Part shown: piece by piece, positions 1-11,036 of the stretch
How the letters are laid out: each line of letters opens with the position of its first letter
How positions within the stretch are numbered: position 1 is the first letter of the stretch
Assembly (NCBI RefSeq): GCF_000328475.2
Contig: NC_026479.1
Location: forward strand, 1,488,001-1,552,000
Length of the DNA: 64,000 nucleotides
DNA from: Mycosarcoma maydis
Lineage: Eukaryota > Basidiomycota > Ustilaginomycetes > Ustilaginales
Reading direction: 5' to 3'
The notes under the pieces: model-generated
Databases searched by the model: none
Told to the model about the DNA's origin: nothing
Seen by the model: the letters and a program-made list of their open reading frames with translations, nothing else
Program-made: the position numbers and the translations under genes

Positions 1-1072
1 CCATTTCCGTTTCAGCAACTCAAGGACTGCCAATCACGGAAATTCCAATGCACACGCACTTTTGGAGTTTTGAACTGTTCGGAAAAAACACGGTTGGATC
101 TGGCGAAGTTGGTCGATGAGATGGATATTACGGAAGGCCAACAAGGCATTGCAGACATTTCACACGAAAAAAATGGCAAGTGCTGCTGGCTCTTTGAGTC
201 GAATTCAGCAATAAAAAAACAGTGATACACTGTGAATCGTGCGTAAGTTTGGCCTTTGTCGTCGTCGCCGTGTGACCTCATTTTTTCGACGACGCAGCCG
301 ACGACCTTTTTGGACTGTGAAATCAACCGTCTGCCGCTCATCTATCGCCCACCTACGTATTACAAATACAAGGAATCAAATCGCGAATCACACACGACTC
401 AAGCGGCCAAACCAAGGACGATACATCAGGTTCGTGGTTCATGTTTCAACCCCGCCTTTTGAAAACCTCAAGCCGAACGTGGAACCGCTCGCTCCTGTTC
501 CGCGTGGGTTGTTACCTGTCGCGTTCGTGAATTTCCTCATCTCTTCCGCACACACAAGACAGTGAGTCGACTGACCCTCTTGTCTTGGCTTGCAGTGATA
601 GAGCCTTGTCCGCTCGTGTAGGCTCCAAATCGATCAAGGCGCCACATCATCGCTATGCTCATTGCAAAGTCGCCGATGCCCCGCATATCGCTGTCACCAC
701 ACAGACGCTTTCACATCTGATCGTCTCAATCACGAATCACACTTCGAATCTGCTCTGCTACCCTCCGCTCGATAATATTGTCGAGAATTCCCGATGTTAT
801 AGTGCATCTTACCATATGATCTGCCGGGCCCTTTTGGTGGATGTACCGAAGCTAACTTAGTATCAATCGTTGTTCACGAGTCTCGAAGCACGAGTAATTA
901 GAAGATAAACAAAACCAAAACAATTGTGATTCATGAATGATGAATGAGCAGACAAAATAATGAGGCATCGAAAAAGCCGAATCGTTCACGATTCCCTTCT
1001 TTGTCACTATGTTCATTAATGGTCATTCTTTCCACTCAGGTTTGGAACAAAAAGAAAGGAACAAAAATTAAG
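1..1072. other. Intergenic, no supported gene
   Basis: I see no convincing gene here. The longest ATG-started frame (12-341, minus, 109 codons) has no recognisable domain, signal peptide or splice context. Other frames lack an ATG. The right end holds the T-run that ends the tRNA-Asn transcript. A coding exon cut off by the left edge cannot be excluded. Confidence 0.5.
1063..1067 (-). terminator. RNA polymerase III T-run for tRNA-Asn
   Basis: Five T residues in the transcribed sense lie six bases past the tRNA-Asn 3' end. This is the usual minimal polymerase III terminator. Confidence 0.7.
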
Positions 1073-1146
1073 CGACCCCGGGCGGGCTCGAACCGCCGAC
1101 CTTAGCATTAACAGTGCTACGCTCTAACCAACTGAGCTACGCAGTC
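1073..1146 (-). tRNA. tRNA-Asn (anticodon GTT)
   Basis: A 74-nt cloverleaf reads on the minus strand: D arm GCTC/GAGC, anticodon stem TAGCA/TGCTA with loop CTGTTAA, and T arm GGCGG/CCGCC with loop TTCGAGC. Anticodon GTT decodes AAC/AAT. There is no intron and no encoded CCA, as expected for a eukaryotic nuclear tRNA. The acceptor stem GACTGCG/CGGGGTC carries a T4-G69 wobble and a G5-G68 mismatch, so one stem pair is broken. A T-run follows and a TATA-like site lies upstream, so the gene looks transcribable. Confidence 0.95.
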
Positions 1147-1526
1147 AGATCGTATTATGTTTTGGTGAGTCGTAGTTGCATATATAACCTAATTGCAGTA
1201 AACGAAATGTGATGTCCATAACGAGACATGAGGACAGTCAAGAACAACTCCGCTGGAACAACACTTAATATCACGAATATAGTTAGTCACGAAATTTGGG
1301 AAGTGAAATGGGGTTTCCCCAGAGACCACCTCCAATACGTCCCAGTGCACCTTTAGACAAGATTATGGTCGCATCGCTTACCGGGGCTAGCGTGTAGCTT
1401 GCACGTTGAATGCGCTGAGCCATACCGTGCTCTCGTGTCGCTCCCGGTCATCTGGTCTTGGATTAGAACTGCGGAGCTGCACTGAGCAAGCAGGATCCTT
1501 GGCGACCACCACACCCGCTGGAAAGC
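1147..1526. other. Intergenic between tRNA-Asn and REEP-type gene
   Basis: The stretch holds the TATA-like site of the tRNA and the presumed promoter and leader of the REEP-type gene. No other structure is recognised. Confidence 0.5.
1180..1186 (-). promoter_or_regulatory. TATA-like element upstream of tRNA-Asn
   Basis: An ATATATA-type run lies about 35-40 bases 5' of the mature tRNA end on the tRNA strand. Upstream TATA elements at about this distance are known to matter for tRNA transcription in fission yeast. The tRNA-Leu gene in this window has the same arrangement. Its role here is inferred. Confidence 0.4.
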
Positions 1527-3491
1527 ATGGTTCTCTTCAATCTCGTTCTCAAGTCTGTCATCTTGGCCCTCGACCTTCGCAATACCTACGACGCGCTCGA
1601 CGCGGTCAAGCTCGATCAAATCGGACGCAGCGAACGCCAAGTGCTCGTGCGCAATGCCCAAGATGGCACCAAGCAGCTGACCACGCGGAAGCGCGTGGGC
1701 ACCTCCAAGCGCAAGGCCGCAGTCAAGTCGGCACTCACCACTGTGCTAATCTGGAACCTGTTTCACAAGATGGAGCCGTTGTGTGATCGAACAATCGCCT
1801 GGTTCGTACCCTTCTACGACTCGTTCAAGACGCTCTTTCTGATCTGGATGCTGTTCACGAGAAGCTATGGCGCATCCATTCTTGTGTATCGTTTCTTGTC
1901 CCCGATGGTTCGTCCATACGAGCCCATCATTGACGCCATCTTTGGACTCACACTGACGCTGCTTACTTGGACTGCAGCGCGATTGACCCTCATCACCGGT
2001 CAATGCGCTTTAGTCGTTGATCGTATTGGAGCTGTGATCAGACAAGCTCCTCAGTCTGAACAGAAGCAGTCTGCATCAGATGGCCATAGCGAAGCTGCTC
2101 AACGAAAGGTATCTACTTCATCGATAGTAGAGCAAGCAAGGAACAAGCCTCCCCCGCCTCCTTCACCAGCCTCGGTAAAGAATTCGCCGGCTTCTGTAGC
2201 ATCATTCTTGGCAGAGACTGCCACACTGCCGCAGTCACGCGCCGGGACAACAAAAGCGCACCAGGAACCTACGAAGAAGGCATCTCAGAGCAACCTTGCA
2301 GCCACGCGTCGAGTGCTACAGGAGCTGCCCGTGCCAAGACATGCATTCGATCCAATCGTACCTCAGTCGAGTGTATCGGCAACAGCCTCGACTTCGAACG
2401 CAGGAGTTACGACGTCACAACTCAATCTAACCAATGCAAACACCCCCAGTATCAAAGCAGAGCCGGCAGAGCCAAGTCTTGCTCCTCACTACGAGCCTCT
2501 GGGCCCGCCTCCAACACCTCCCACAGGCCTTCACAACTATGCATTCATCCCAGGGCTCACACCGCAGCGGTCTGGACCAGCATCGTTGGCATCGCCGACA
2601 CCACGCTTTCCCGGCGGATTCTCGTTCTCTTTCGCTGTGCCACGCGTATGTGTACAGAATGGTGCCGATCCTTATCTGGCTCAAGCACGAGTACCTGCTA
2701 CAACACAGATGGCGCCACTATCCGTCTCCTCTTCCCAAGCACCACTAGCCCGGTCTAGTCTGCTTGGTTTGACAAATGGTGGCGCGAATAGCATCTTGAC
2801 CCACGAAAGCGTAGCCTCTGCTGAGGACGACCGCATAGTGCCTCCACCGAGCGAAGTCGCGGGTGTTCGCAAAGTGTCATCCGCACGGTCGCTCAAGAGC
2901 AAGGCGGCTGCTGTCACAACGATGTCCGACCACAAAGCAGGAGCTCCTTCAAATGGAAAAAAGCGCACTCGATCAGATGAAGTCTCCAAGAGATCCGTCG
3001 ATGAAACAGGTAAACTATTGCCGAGCTCAAGCTCGCCAAGGAAACGAGCCAAGTCTGCAGCGGGCAAGGTAGCGTCAAGCAAGACTGCATCAGGTTCCGT
3101 GACTGCAAAGAGTCGAGCGGAAGCAAAATCCACCTCAGCCACTAGGCTGACTGCGACAACGCGAGGAACTGTTGCTTCTCGCAAGAAAGCTGCAGCCAGC
3201 GTTACAAACAACACGACTGAGAAGTCGATTGCGCCTAAGTCTACTGCGGGCGCAACAGTCGCGGAGGGAAAGTTGGAGGATAGCTCGATGCAATCGCCTG
3301 AGAAGGTGGATGCACCGTCGCGCAAGCCAAAGACAGGCTTAGCAACGACGACAACGCAGCGAACGGTCGCCAAGAAGGATTCTAGTCTGAGCAAGTCACG
3401 TGGTCAATTTGTCAATGTCGGAGCGGCTGAAAGTGTTGGGCCGCCGCAGCGCCTCACGCGGAGTCGCACCCGGAAGAACCTAGTCGATTGA
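1527..3491 (+). CDS. TB2/DP1/HVA22 (REEP/Yop1-type) membrane protein with long disordered tail
   Basis: Single open frame of 654 aa. Residues about 70-175 match the TB2/DP1/HVA22 fold: a hydrophobic segment (TTVLIWNLFHKMEPL), the family-typical FVPFYDSFKTLFLIWML stretch, then a GASILVYRF segment and a further hydrophobic stretch. Family members insert as hairpins into tubular ER and bend membranes; this is family knowledge. The N-terminal 65 residues are basic and hydrophilic after a first short hydrophobic helix. From about residue 190 the protein is low complexity, rich in S, P, T, A and K, with basic KKRTRS-like patches, and far longer than in yeast Yop1 (about 180 aa). The first ATG (GAAAGCATGG) is used. 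The fold is confident; the exact orthologue (Yop1 or another REEP) is not. Confidence 0.8.
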   Translation: MVLFNLVLKSVILALDLRNTYDALDAVKLDQIGRSERQVLVRNAQDGTKQLTTRKRVGTSKRKAAVKSALTTVLIWNLFHKMEPLCDRTIAWFVPFYDSFKTLFLIWMLFTRSYGASILVYRFLSPMVRPYEPIIDAIFGLTLTLLTWTAARLTLITGQCALVVDRIGAVIRQAPQSEQKQSASDGHSEAAQRKVSTSSIVEQARNKPPPPPSPASVKNSPASVASFLAETATLPQSRAGTTKAHQEPTKKASQSNLAATRRVLQELPVPRHAFDPIVPQSSVSATASTSNAGVTTSQLNLTNANTPSIKAEPAEPSLAPHYEPLGPPPTPPTGLHNYAFIPGLTPQRSGPASLASPTPRFPGGFSFSFAVPRVCVQNGADPYLAQARVPATTQMAPLSVSSSQAPLARSSLLGLTNGGANSILTHESVASAEDDRIVPPPSEVAGVRKVSSARSLKSKAAAVTTMSDHKAGAPSNGKKRTRSDEVSKRSVDETGKLLPSSSSPRKRAKSAAGKVASSKTASGSVTAKSRAEAKSTSATRLTATTRGTVASRKKAAASVTNNTTEKSIAPKSTAGATVAEGKLEDSSMQSPEKVDAPSRKPKTGLATTTTQRTVAKKDSSLSKSRGQFVNVGAAESVGPPQRLTRSRTRKNLVD

Positions 3492-3885
3492 CAACGATCC
3501 ACCCAGACAGCTTTCGACTTCTTGCATCGCATCACAGCATTGATCCGAACCTTGTAGCATATCTGACGGTTGAGTCCGAGGTTACGTGCTAGCCTGTGAG
3601 GCGTGGTTGAACCCACGAAACAAGAAAGACCGACTTTCCGGCCGTAAGCGCGAACAAATCAACCTCCACGCAATGTGAATAAAAAAATAATGAAAATTCT
3701 CGAGTTAAGAATTCACGAATTGTGAGGAAAAGAAGAAAAAAGTGGGACCTTTCTTCTTGGGAAACCTGATCGAACCCTTACCCTTATGCTTTCCTTCGTG
3801 CCTTCCATCACCTGGACCACATCGTATCCTCATTATTGTGAAGTGTGGCCGCCAAGGTCCGGTATCTGATGCGTGTCTTGTCATC
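3492..3885. other. Intergenic between REEP-type gene and RIX7
   Basis: It contains an AT-rich stretch with one ATTCACGAATT-type motif near 3710 and the presumed RIX7 promoter. No gene is seen. Confidence 0.5.
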
Positions 3886-6790
3886 ATGAACCGCTCCATC
3901 ACAGGCGCTTGGGCCAATCAGCGCAACAGGATATCCTTGAACAGCCCGCTTCCTCCTTCGCCATCCGCCGCTTCGCCTGCTTCCAATATACCCGTCCCAC
4001 CTCCTCCTGGATCTGCAGCCGCTGCCGCGCTAGCTAGACAGCAGCAAGCACAAGCTCAACAAAATGGCGAAGGTGCGACGACGAGCAACGATCCCGTAGA
4101 CGTCAAAGCAGCAGGAGCGACAGGCTTCACGCCCAGGCCGCGGCAGCATTCTCCTGATCCTGCCTTGGTAGCATCCACGTCCTCACCTGTCAAGCGCAAA
4201 TCGCGCTCTTCGCGCATCGATGGTAGTGGTGCTGTCGGTTCCTCTACGGGGTCGTCATCCTCGAAACGGCCCAAAGGTCTCATCTCCAAGCTAATGAACG
4301 CTGCCGAAAAGTATACCCCTCCTGCGACCCGTCTCGCTGATCTCGGCGGCATCTCACATGCTATCGAAAAGATTTTGGAACTTATTGCAATGCCTCTGTG
4401 TCATCCAGAGATCTACGCTCACACTGGCGTCAAGCCACCTCGAGGTGTTCTGCTGCATGGTCCACCTGGATGTGGTAAGACCATGCTGGCTGGCGCGGTC
4501 GCAGGCGAGCTCGGCGTGCCCTTTCTTTCGATCTCGGCTCCCTCAGTCGTTTCTGGCACATCGGGAGAGTCGGAAAAGACCATCCGAGACACGTTTGATG
4601 AGGCTGCTTCGATTGCTCCATGCATCCTCTTTATCGACGAGATCGATGCCATCACGCCGAAACGAGAGACAGCACAGCGAGAGATGGAACGACGTATCGT
4701 TGCCCAGCTTCTCACTTCTCTCGATGACCTCAGCTGGGAGAAGACCGATGGAAAGCCAGTTATGATTATTGGCGCCACCAACCGACCGGATAGCCTCGAC
4801 CCGGCTCTCAGGCGAGCTGGTCGATTCGATCACGAGATCGCCATGGGTGTTCCCGATGAGGATGGACGCGAACAGTAAGTAACAACAGTCTCCCTCAGTA
4901 AATCGTCTGCTGCAAACAGGCTGTCATGTACATGATGCAGAACATACACAATGCGCTAGCGGCAATGGGCCGTTCTGTGCGTGTTGGCCTTCGGGCCTCC
5001 CATTCAAGTCCCTGACCTTAACAGCTCTGTTTGCAGCAGACAGCGCTCCGCCTGAGCTTGCGGAGCCTCGCTGCTCATCGGTTGAAATGAGCATGAGCTG
5101 ACCTTTGATTCATCTCGCGACTTTTGTTTCTCCAACCAAAAGGATCCTGCGTGTACTCGCACAAAAGCTTCGTCTCGCTGGCGACTTTGATTTTCGCGCG
5201 TTAGCCAAATCTACACCAGGATACGTCGGTGCCGATCTCACTGCTTTGACATCAGCAGCGGGCATTATCGCGGTGAAGCGCATCTTTCAGCAGCTCAGCG
5301 AATCCGACTCGCTGCCCTCGAGCCTATCTGCGGCACGCATCTCGCAGGCTATCGGCTTGAACACCAGCGACGGCCAACAAGATGCTGCGGCGTCAGGCGA
5401 AGCCGATGTTGAGATGGGTGACTCCGGCGACTCCAATTTTCCGCCTGCTAGTGCCAGCCAGGCCGCCTCCGATGCTGTCCAGGACATTCCAGACTCAGAA
5501 ATCGTCGTGCGCTCGACTGCCATCGATACTCCGGGTTCTTCCAAGGGCGCTGTTACTCCTGCCACTGCTGATGAAGACGGCACACTAACATCAGTGCCAA
5601 CAGTAGCTGCGTCTTCCAACGTCCGCCCATCCGCCACTTTCTTCGATGCACTTCCCGAGCACATTCGCGATTCATCTATTGCTTCCTTCCTCAAGAATCA
5701 TCCATCGCCTCTCACAGAGGCGCAGCTGGCGCCGCTCGCAATCACCAACGCCGACTTCCTGGTGGCTCTTCCGTCTGTTCAGCCCTCGTCTAAAAGAGAA
5801 GGCTTTGCCACGGTGCCAGACGTATCGTGGGCGGACGTGGGAGCTCTGCATTCGACGCGCGATGAGCTTTCTATGGCGATCGTCGAGCCAATCAAGCGAC
5901 CCGAGCTTTTCCGCTCCGTTGGTGTCTCTGCCTCCTCCGGCGTGCTTCTCTGGGGTCCACCCGGGTGCGGTAAGACGCTTCTCGCCAAAGCGGTTGCCAA
6001 CGAGTCTCGTGCCAACTTTATCTCCGTCAAGGGACCTGAGTTGCTCAACAAGTACGTCGGTGAATCCGAGAAAGCGGTACGTCAAGTGTTTGCGCGTGCA
6101 CGAACCTCCTCGCCGTGTGTGATCTTCTTCGATGAGCTCGACGCTCTCGTACCACGGAGGGACGATTCTCTGTCCGAAAGTTCAAGCAGAGTAGTCAACA
6201 CGCTACTCACGGAGCTCGATGGCCTGGAGTCGCGCGTTCAGACATACGTCATCGCCGCCACGAATCGGCCGGACATGATCGATCCCGCCATGTGCCGTCC
6301 CGGGCGTCTGGACAAGCTGCTGTATGTCGACTTGCCTAAGCCTGATGAGCGCTACGAGATTCTCAAGACCATCACCAGCAAGACGCCGCTGAGCGACGAG
6401 GTGAACCTGCAGACGATTGCGTGCGACGACAAGCTAGAGGGATTCTCTGGAGCCGATTTGGCTGCACTGGTTCGCGAAGCGGCTGTGTTGGCGCTTCGCG
6501 AGACAATTCTGTTCCATAATTCTCAGCCTGGTACGGTGGCATCTCAGGCCAAGAAGAGCAACAAGGGCGAGCATGAGCGTGTCAAGGTCACGGTCATGCA
6601 TTCGCACTTTGTGGCAGCGCTATCCAAGATTCAGCCCTCGGTATCTGCTCAGCAGCGACGAAAGTATCTGTCGTTGAGAATGAAACTGCAAGGATCCGTG
6701 CCGATCGACGCAGCCTCGGGCGGCAACGGTCGCCGCGCTCGGTTCGACGCTGATGCCGATGATCCCAACACTGCTACGCCTGCTGCTTGA
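3886..6790 (+). CDS. RIX7: AAA ATPase RIX7 (NVL homologue), 60S ribosome biogenesis
   Basis: Two exons, 3886-4874 and 5143-6790, give 878 aa (yeast Rix7 837, human NVL 856). The 268-nt intron has a GTAAGT donor and AAAAG acceptor and rejoins to read [13 protein letters not shown], which continues the AAA fold. Two tandem AAA modules are visible. Module 1 has Walker A GPPGCGKT at residues 192-199 and Walker B acidic pair D251/E252. Module 2 has Walker A starting near residue 601 and Walker B D660/E661. Both keep the ATNRPD sensor region and C-terminal arginines. The family strips assembly factors from nucleolar pre-60S particles. The N-terminal 130 residues and the inter-module linker (about 390-510) are low complexity. 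The start at 3886 is the first ATG in frame; an earlier extension would need a non-ATG start. Confidence 0.93.
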
Positions 6791-7013
6791 ATGTAGGCTT
6801 TATGTATTTGTATCTCACTTTCTTTCAACCATACATTTACGCTTCTCGAAACAAACGTTAGTTAACGTTAGTTGACGCTTGGTTCAAGTACGAATCGTCA
6901 AGATTCACGATTATCATGTGGCAATAAAGATCATACTGAGTAGACGCTGGATGCGACATGCAAATCACAGATGGATGAAGCGCCAGTCGAGATATTATCG
7001 GGCACTCCAGCAC

Positions 7014-7547
7014 TTACAGCTTGATGGGCTGATTGTGTCCAGCACACCAAACTTGGTCCACCTCCAAGGTCCACGTGGGCAAGTGGTAGATCTTGACCCT
7101 AGCACAACCGAGCTTTTTGGCACGCTTGTTACCCTTGACCTCATCCACGTGAATCTCGAGCTTTTCGTCCAGAGTGATGATTTGGCCGGCGAAGAGCACA
7201 AAGTTGGTATCGCTTCCGTCAATGTATCCCTTGAGCTTGCGCGGGCTGGGAGCGGACAGATACTTCTCGAGCTTCAGGTTGGTGTCGAAGCATGCTTTGC
7301 TTCGATGGTCATTCTGAGCCAAGCCGCTGTGAGGGTGGCACAGCGAGTGGTACATGTGAGAGTTTCGTTCCAGACCAAACGTTCCGGTCGGGTTGTGGCA
7401 GCCAGCGGGGCCACAGCCGGGTTGCGTGGGACCAATGGGTCCAGAGAGTTGCGGTTTCGACGCGATACCAGCCGAGTCAGAGGTGGGCAAAGCTAGAGCG
7501 CCACTGATGGCAAGCGGAACAAGCGTGAGGACGGAAGAAAGCAACAT
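7014..7547 (-). CDS. Small secreted cysteine protein, cluster gene A (intronless)
   Basis: Single exon, 177 aa. It starts with a clear signal peptide (MLLSSVLTLVPLAISGALAL). Next comes a proline/glycine-rich stretch with an extra GCGPAGC pair that none of the other six members has. The shared family core follows: C1 in YHSLCH, C2 in SKACFD, the GYIDGS...FVLF motif, C3 in LGCARV, and C4 in VWCAGH near the C terminus. The frame is continuous through the position where the six relatives have an intron. A TATA box lies about 105 bases upstream. I read it as a probable plant-directed effector of the cluster, by analogy with clustered smut secreted proteins. There is no enzymatic motif and the exact function is unknown. 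Confidence 0.8.
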   Translation of the reverse strand: MLLSSVLTLVPLAISGALALPTSDSAGIASKPQLSGPIGPTQPGCGPAGCHNPTGTFGLERNSHMYHSLCHPHSGLAQNDHRSKACFDTNLKLEKYLSAPSPRKLKGYIDGSDTNFVLFAGQIITLDEKLEIHVDEVKGNKRAKKLGCARVKIYHLPTWTLEVDQVWCAGHNQPIKL

Positions 7548-8573
7548 GTTTGAAAGGAGGCGTTCAAGACAGAGAAAGAGTGCAGAGAGTTGTAGTCACA
7601 GAGTGATGAGAAGCTGAAGAAGATCCAAAGTGAGGGGGGCGCCGGAGGGGATTTTATACCTATGGCTAGCTCAGGTGTCAGTCACTCAATGTCGGCGGAC
7701 AACACTTGCCCTTGAATGGCATGCGAGATGCGACTCTCGTGGGCGTAACGCACGACGCTTAGACTTGAGCTTCCTCAGCCGCCACATTGCCCAGTATTTG
7801 CCCTGCGATCTTGTTGCTCTTTGGTCACGTCGGACAGCAGCCCACAGTTGCGACGTATTCAATCTTTCGTTTTGTCCAAGTGTCCGAACACCGCCTCATG
7901 TGTGCCACCACCGGCATTTCAGCGACAGCTATTGTCGCTTGGCGAGTTTGCTTCAATCCAGGGTCGCGAAGACCCACCGTGCGGGACCATGAGAGCAAAA
8001 AGGAGCTTGCGAACCCACTTGCACACACCGCTCGTACTGTATGCCAGCGTGTCGTTTACTTCAGATTGAATCAAGCTCTTGAAAGTGTTACCCAGCTTCG
8101 CTTTTGCTGAGCTTGAGTCTGTCCACAAGATCCAAGACCTGAGTTGGATGAGCTCGAGCCTGGGCTTTGAGTAGGTCGTCTTGGCTATATTAGGCAACAC
8201 ACGGCTCCCGCACTCTACTTTACACGTACAGTTTCAATTGCTCCACGCGGGGTCAAAGCCGTCCTAACTACAAGCGCCCCCGGCATCCAGCCCACATGCG
8301 GCGGAGGGACCGAGGCGGCAAGCCATGTTTTCGTGGACCGGCCCTCGGGGACCGAGCACAAGCAGTCCAGCACGAGCTATGGAGCACAATCTATGAAAGA
8401 GTGGGTCGAGTCGAGCAGCAAGGACCACTGATCTCCGGCTTTACACCGCACACAGACTCCGAGCGGATGAGCTTTTAGCCATCTTTCGCATTGCACTTGT
8501 CTCCATCGCTCAAGCTCAGCAAGATGCCAGTAACATCTTGAGGAATGCTAGACTCACATTGTAGCTGAGAACA
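7548..8573. other. Intergenic between cluster genes A and B
   Basis: Apart from the TATA box of gene A I see no gene. Short frames carry neither a signal peptide nor the family core. A decayed paralogue cannot be ruled out by eye. Confidence 0.45.
7651..7658 (-). promoter_or_regulatory. TATA box of cluster gene A
   Basis: TATAAAAT on the minus strand lies about 105 bases upstream of the gene A start codon. That suits a short leader. Cluster gene G has a comparable TATATAT at about 90 bases. Confidence 0.55.
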
Positions 8574-9137
8574 CTAGAGTACGATTGGGTGGGATTGACC
8601 AGGACACCAGCTCTCACGCACTGTAGACTCTCGCTCAGGCAATAGATAAACCACGACGTCCACACAGCTCTGATCTTGCTCCTTGATAGCTTTCTCCTTT
8701 TGGTGGTTAACATGAATCTCGTAATTCTTCAAAGTCACCACGGCATCAGGTTCGAGCATGAAACCTGACACGACCGTGAATTCGACACAAGTGAATCATG
8801 TCCGTGGTCAGCTTTGTGCTTGGGCACTTCTGTCGTTCAGAATGCGTTCGGGTCGGGTCAATCTAGACTCACGCTTTCCACTACCATCGATGAAGCCGTC
8901 CATCTTCGCAGGGATAGGATTACTCAAACTTGAGGCGATATACCAGCGTGTCTCGAAGCAGGCGCGAGGAACAGACGGGCTGAGAGGAAGACTGGTACCT
9001 TGGTCGCACAACAGATGATACGCAACATCGTGCGAGATTAGACCAAATGCGGTATCTGAGCGCGTATGCAGTGTCATGCTGACACAGAGTCTCAAGAACG
9101 CGAAGAGGGCGAAGGAAAGGATGAGCGCCGATATCAT
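8574..9137 (-). CDS. Small secreted cysteine protein, cluster gene B
   Basis: Exon 1 is 9137-8873 and exon 2 is 8764-8574, giving 151 aa. The 108-nt intron has a GTGAGT donor and GTCAG acceptor, phase 1, and splices GSGK-R-FMLEPD. That is the same site and phase as in cluster genes C to G. The signal peptide is about residues 1-20 (MISALILSFALFAFLRLCVS). Family cysteines are C1 in HLLCDQ, C2 in RACFET, C3 in QSCVDV and C4 in ESWCPG. The G-F-I-D-G-S-G-K core precedes the intron. It is head-to-head with gene C, with 481 bp between the two starts. Probable effector; function unknown. Confidence 0.78.
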
Positions 9138-9618
9138 TGCGAAAACAGAACGGACGGAGTCGTGGGTTGGATTGGGTTGAGGGAGAATGGGAAGTGTTCA
9201 AGAGAGAGGTGTGTACGAGGATTAAATCGTGTCAAAAGAGAATCAGCAACGCTTGCTTTCTCGATCCCGAGATTATCAGAGATAGCTCCGGCTCACTGAA
9301 AGCGGTCACTGGGAAGTAAGAGAAAGTGCCAACAATCTCCTTGAGAGCTCGATGTGCGTTGACTGTTGCCGACCGATCCGGAATTAAGTCCGGAGCTTCC
9401 AAAGTTGCAACCTCAACCCACCACTTTCATATCAGCGCCCCTCGAGGCTTGCTGGTCTTGGTAACAGTGGGAGGAGAGGGGAAGAGGTGCTCAGCCTGAT
9501 AGGTGCTACCGCACTTCATCTGAAACGCGGTGGCATTGAGCTTGCACATAATCCTTCATTCAACTGTGGCATCATTCGTTGCTTTGTCCATCTTTCAACC
9601 ACCAGCTCTCATCAAGCC
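9138..9618. other. Shared upstream region of cluster genes B and C
   Basis: The two genes diverge from this 481-bp space, so their promoters share it. No clear TATA box or repeat is recognised. Confidence 0.45.
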
Positions 9619-10190
9619 ATGCTATCCCAAAATCTTCTGGCTTCTTTCTTAGGACTTCTTGTCACCACAAAGGTCGTTACGGCAGCTTTAGATAGCGGGA
9701 TTTTCGATAAGTCTGCCTATGGGCAGGCAGAATGGAGCCGGTACTGCTCGAGCTCGGTATCAAAATCGGCTGATTTGCTCGCGCATGCTTGTTTCACGAT
9801 CCATGACGATATCACCTCGGCTGTCCATTCTTCCTCGGAGGACCATCTGGGCTATGCGTCTGCTTCAGGACAAGGTCAGTAAAGCTCTCTTCCTAAAACA
9901 CGATTGGATTGGGGGCACAGGTATTGATGCCATGCAACTATTTGTGGCGTTAAACAGATTTCGTCGTAACCGCTCCAGAGGCGCGACAGAACAGCAAGGT
10001 TGAGTTCTTCGCTAGCGGCTTCTGGTTCTCTGTTCGCTTTTCAGCCTTTCTCAAGTGTGCAAACGTTTCCGTTAGAGCCCCAATCAGAGTTTCTAGGGGA
10101 AGAACAAAGGAGGGTCAAGAGCCAGCTCTGGCGCCATTCATGGAGGGAACGTATTGTGCCGGTTCTGAACGGAAAATCTTCACTTTGTAG
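9619..10190 (+). CDS. Small secreted cysteine protein, cluster gene C
   Basis: Exon 1 is 9619-9874 and exon 2 is 9958-10190, giving 162 aa. The 83-nt intron (GTCAGT donor, AACAG acceptor, phase 1) splices ASGQ-D-FVVTAP. The start is the ATG at 9619, giving a signal peptide of about 22 residues (MLSQNLLASFLGLLVTTKVV, then TA). C1 is in SRYCSS, C2 in HACFTI, C3 in LKCANV and C4 in TYCAGS. The LGYASASG core precedes the intron. Exon 2 reads open to TAG at 10188. An internal GTTGAG...TTTTCAG could mimic an intron, but removing it would break the alignment with the relatives. Convergent with gene D. Confidence 0.75.
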
Positions 10191-10528
10191 AGTCACACTA
10201 GAAATACATCGAGTCGCAGCCTTGATATCTGAACGTTGTTCCTCATAACAAGGGATGAGGGACGCAGGATTGTAGAAGAGACGTATCTCATTACAAGATC
10301 CGTTCAAGCAGAACATATGCCTTGCGTCAGGCCCACATTTCATAGCTCATGAACCGGCATAGTCTGTCGCTATTGTCTCTGGTTTCTCATTCACGAAAGG
10401 ATCGAGTAGACCTGAAAGGCATTTCAGAAGGTTGATATTCAGTTAGACTGAGAAAGAGATGCATAGAAGGGAACAGGGCAAGACTGGTAGAAACACAAGT
10501 ACACTGGCATCAGGCTCATCACTTCCGT
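10191..10528. other. Convergent spacer between cluster genes C and D
   Basis: Both neighbouring genes end into this 338-bp spacer. I see nothing else in it. Confidence 0.5.
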
Positions 10529-11036
10529 TCAGGGAAGGGAGATAGCTGCCTGACCGGGGCAGTACAAGCCGTTCTTGAGGTCATTACCCGAAACATCCTG
10601 AACATCATAAGCGATGCATTGGTCCTGGCCTGTTCCGGTAACGTCCCACCCAATGTTGATGATAAAATTCGTGGTCGAGTAGAAAGCGGAGCTCTCTTTT
10701 GCGGCTCGGTACATGACAAATTCTGTCAGAGATCGTTAAGGTTGAGATGTCAGTATGCAACCTTGGCCAAACCGTATCGTAGGAAGATGGCCTCGAGTGA
10801 AATGTAGATCACGACTCACTTTTGTTGTCACTTGAGTAGGAGCCGTGGAAGTCAGTATTAATGGTGATGCCTCTGACATCAAAGAGAGAGTCAAAGCAGA
10901 TGTGTTTGATGCTCGAATGGGCGTGTGATCCACACAGTGCATTCCAGCTGAAACGAGGGGAAGGCGTATCCCAACCAGCTTTGACGACGCTGACGGAAGC
11001 AACCATGGCAAGCAGGAAGGAGATGTGAGCTTTCAT
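10529..11036 (-). CDS. Small secreted cysteine protein, cluster gene D
   Basis: Exon 1 is 11036-10820 and exon 2 is 10722-10529, giving 136 aa. The 97-nt intron (GTGAGT donor, GACAG acceptor, phase 1) splices SSDNK-K-FVMYRA. The signal peptide is MKAHISFLLAMVASVSVVKA, cleaved before GWD. C1 is in NALCGS, C2 in HICFDS, C3 in DQCIAY and C4 in LYCPGQ. The mature protein begins GWD, similar to gene E (GWN), suggesting these two are closer relatives. It diverges from gene E across about 1 kb. Probable effector; function unknown. Confidence 0.78.

Noticed and set aside
12..341. 109-codon minus frame at the left edge
   Set aside because: ATG present, but no domain, signal peptide or splice link; probably chance.
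9999..10046. Possible second intron in cluster gene C (GTTGAG to TTTTCAG)
   Set aside because: Donor is weak, and removing it would shorten the C2-C3 region relative to the paralogues, whose lengths match the unspliced reading.
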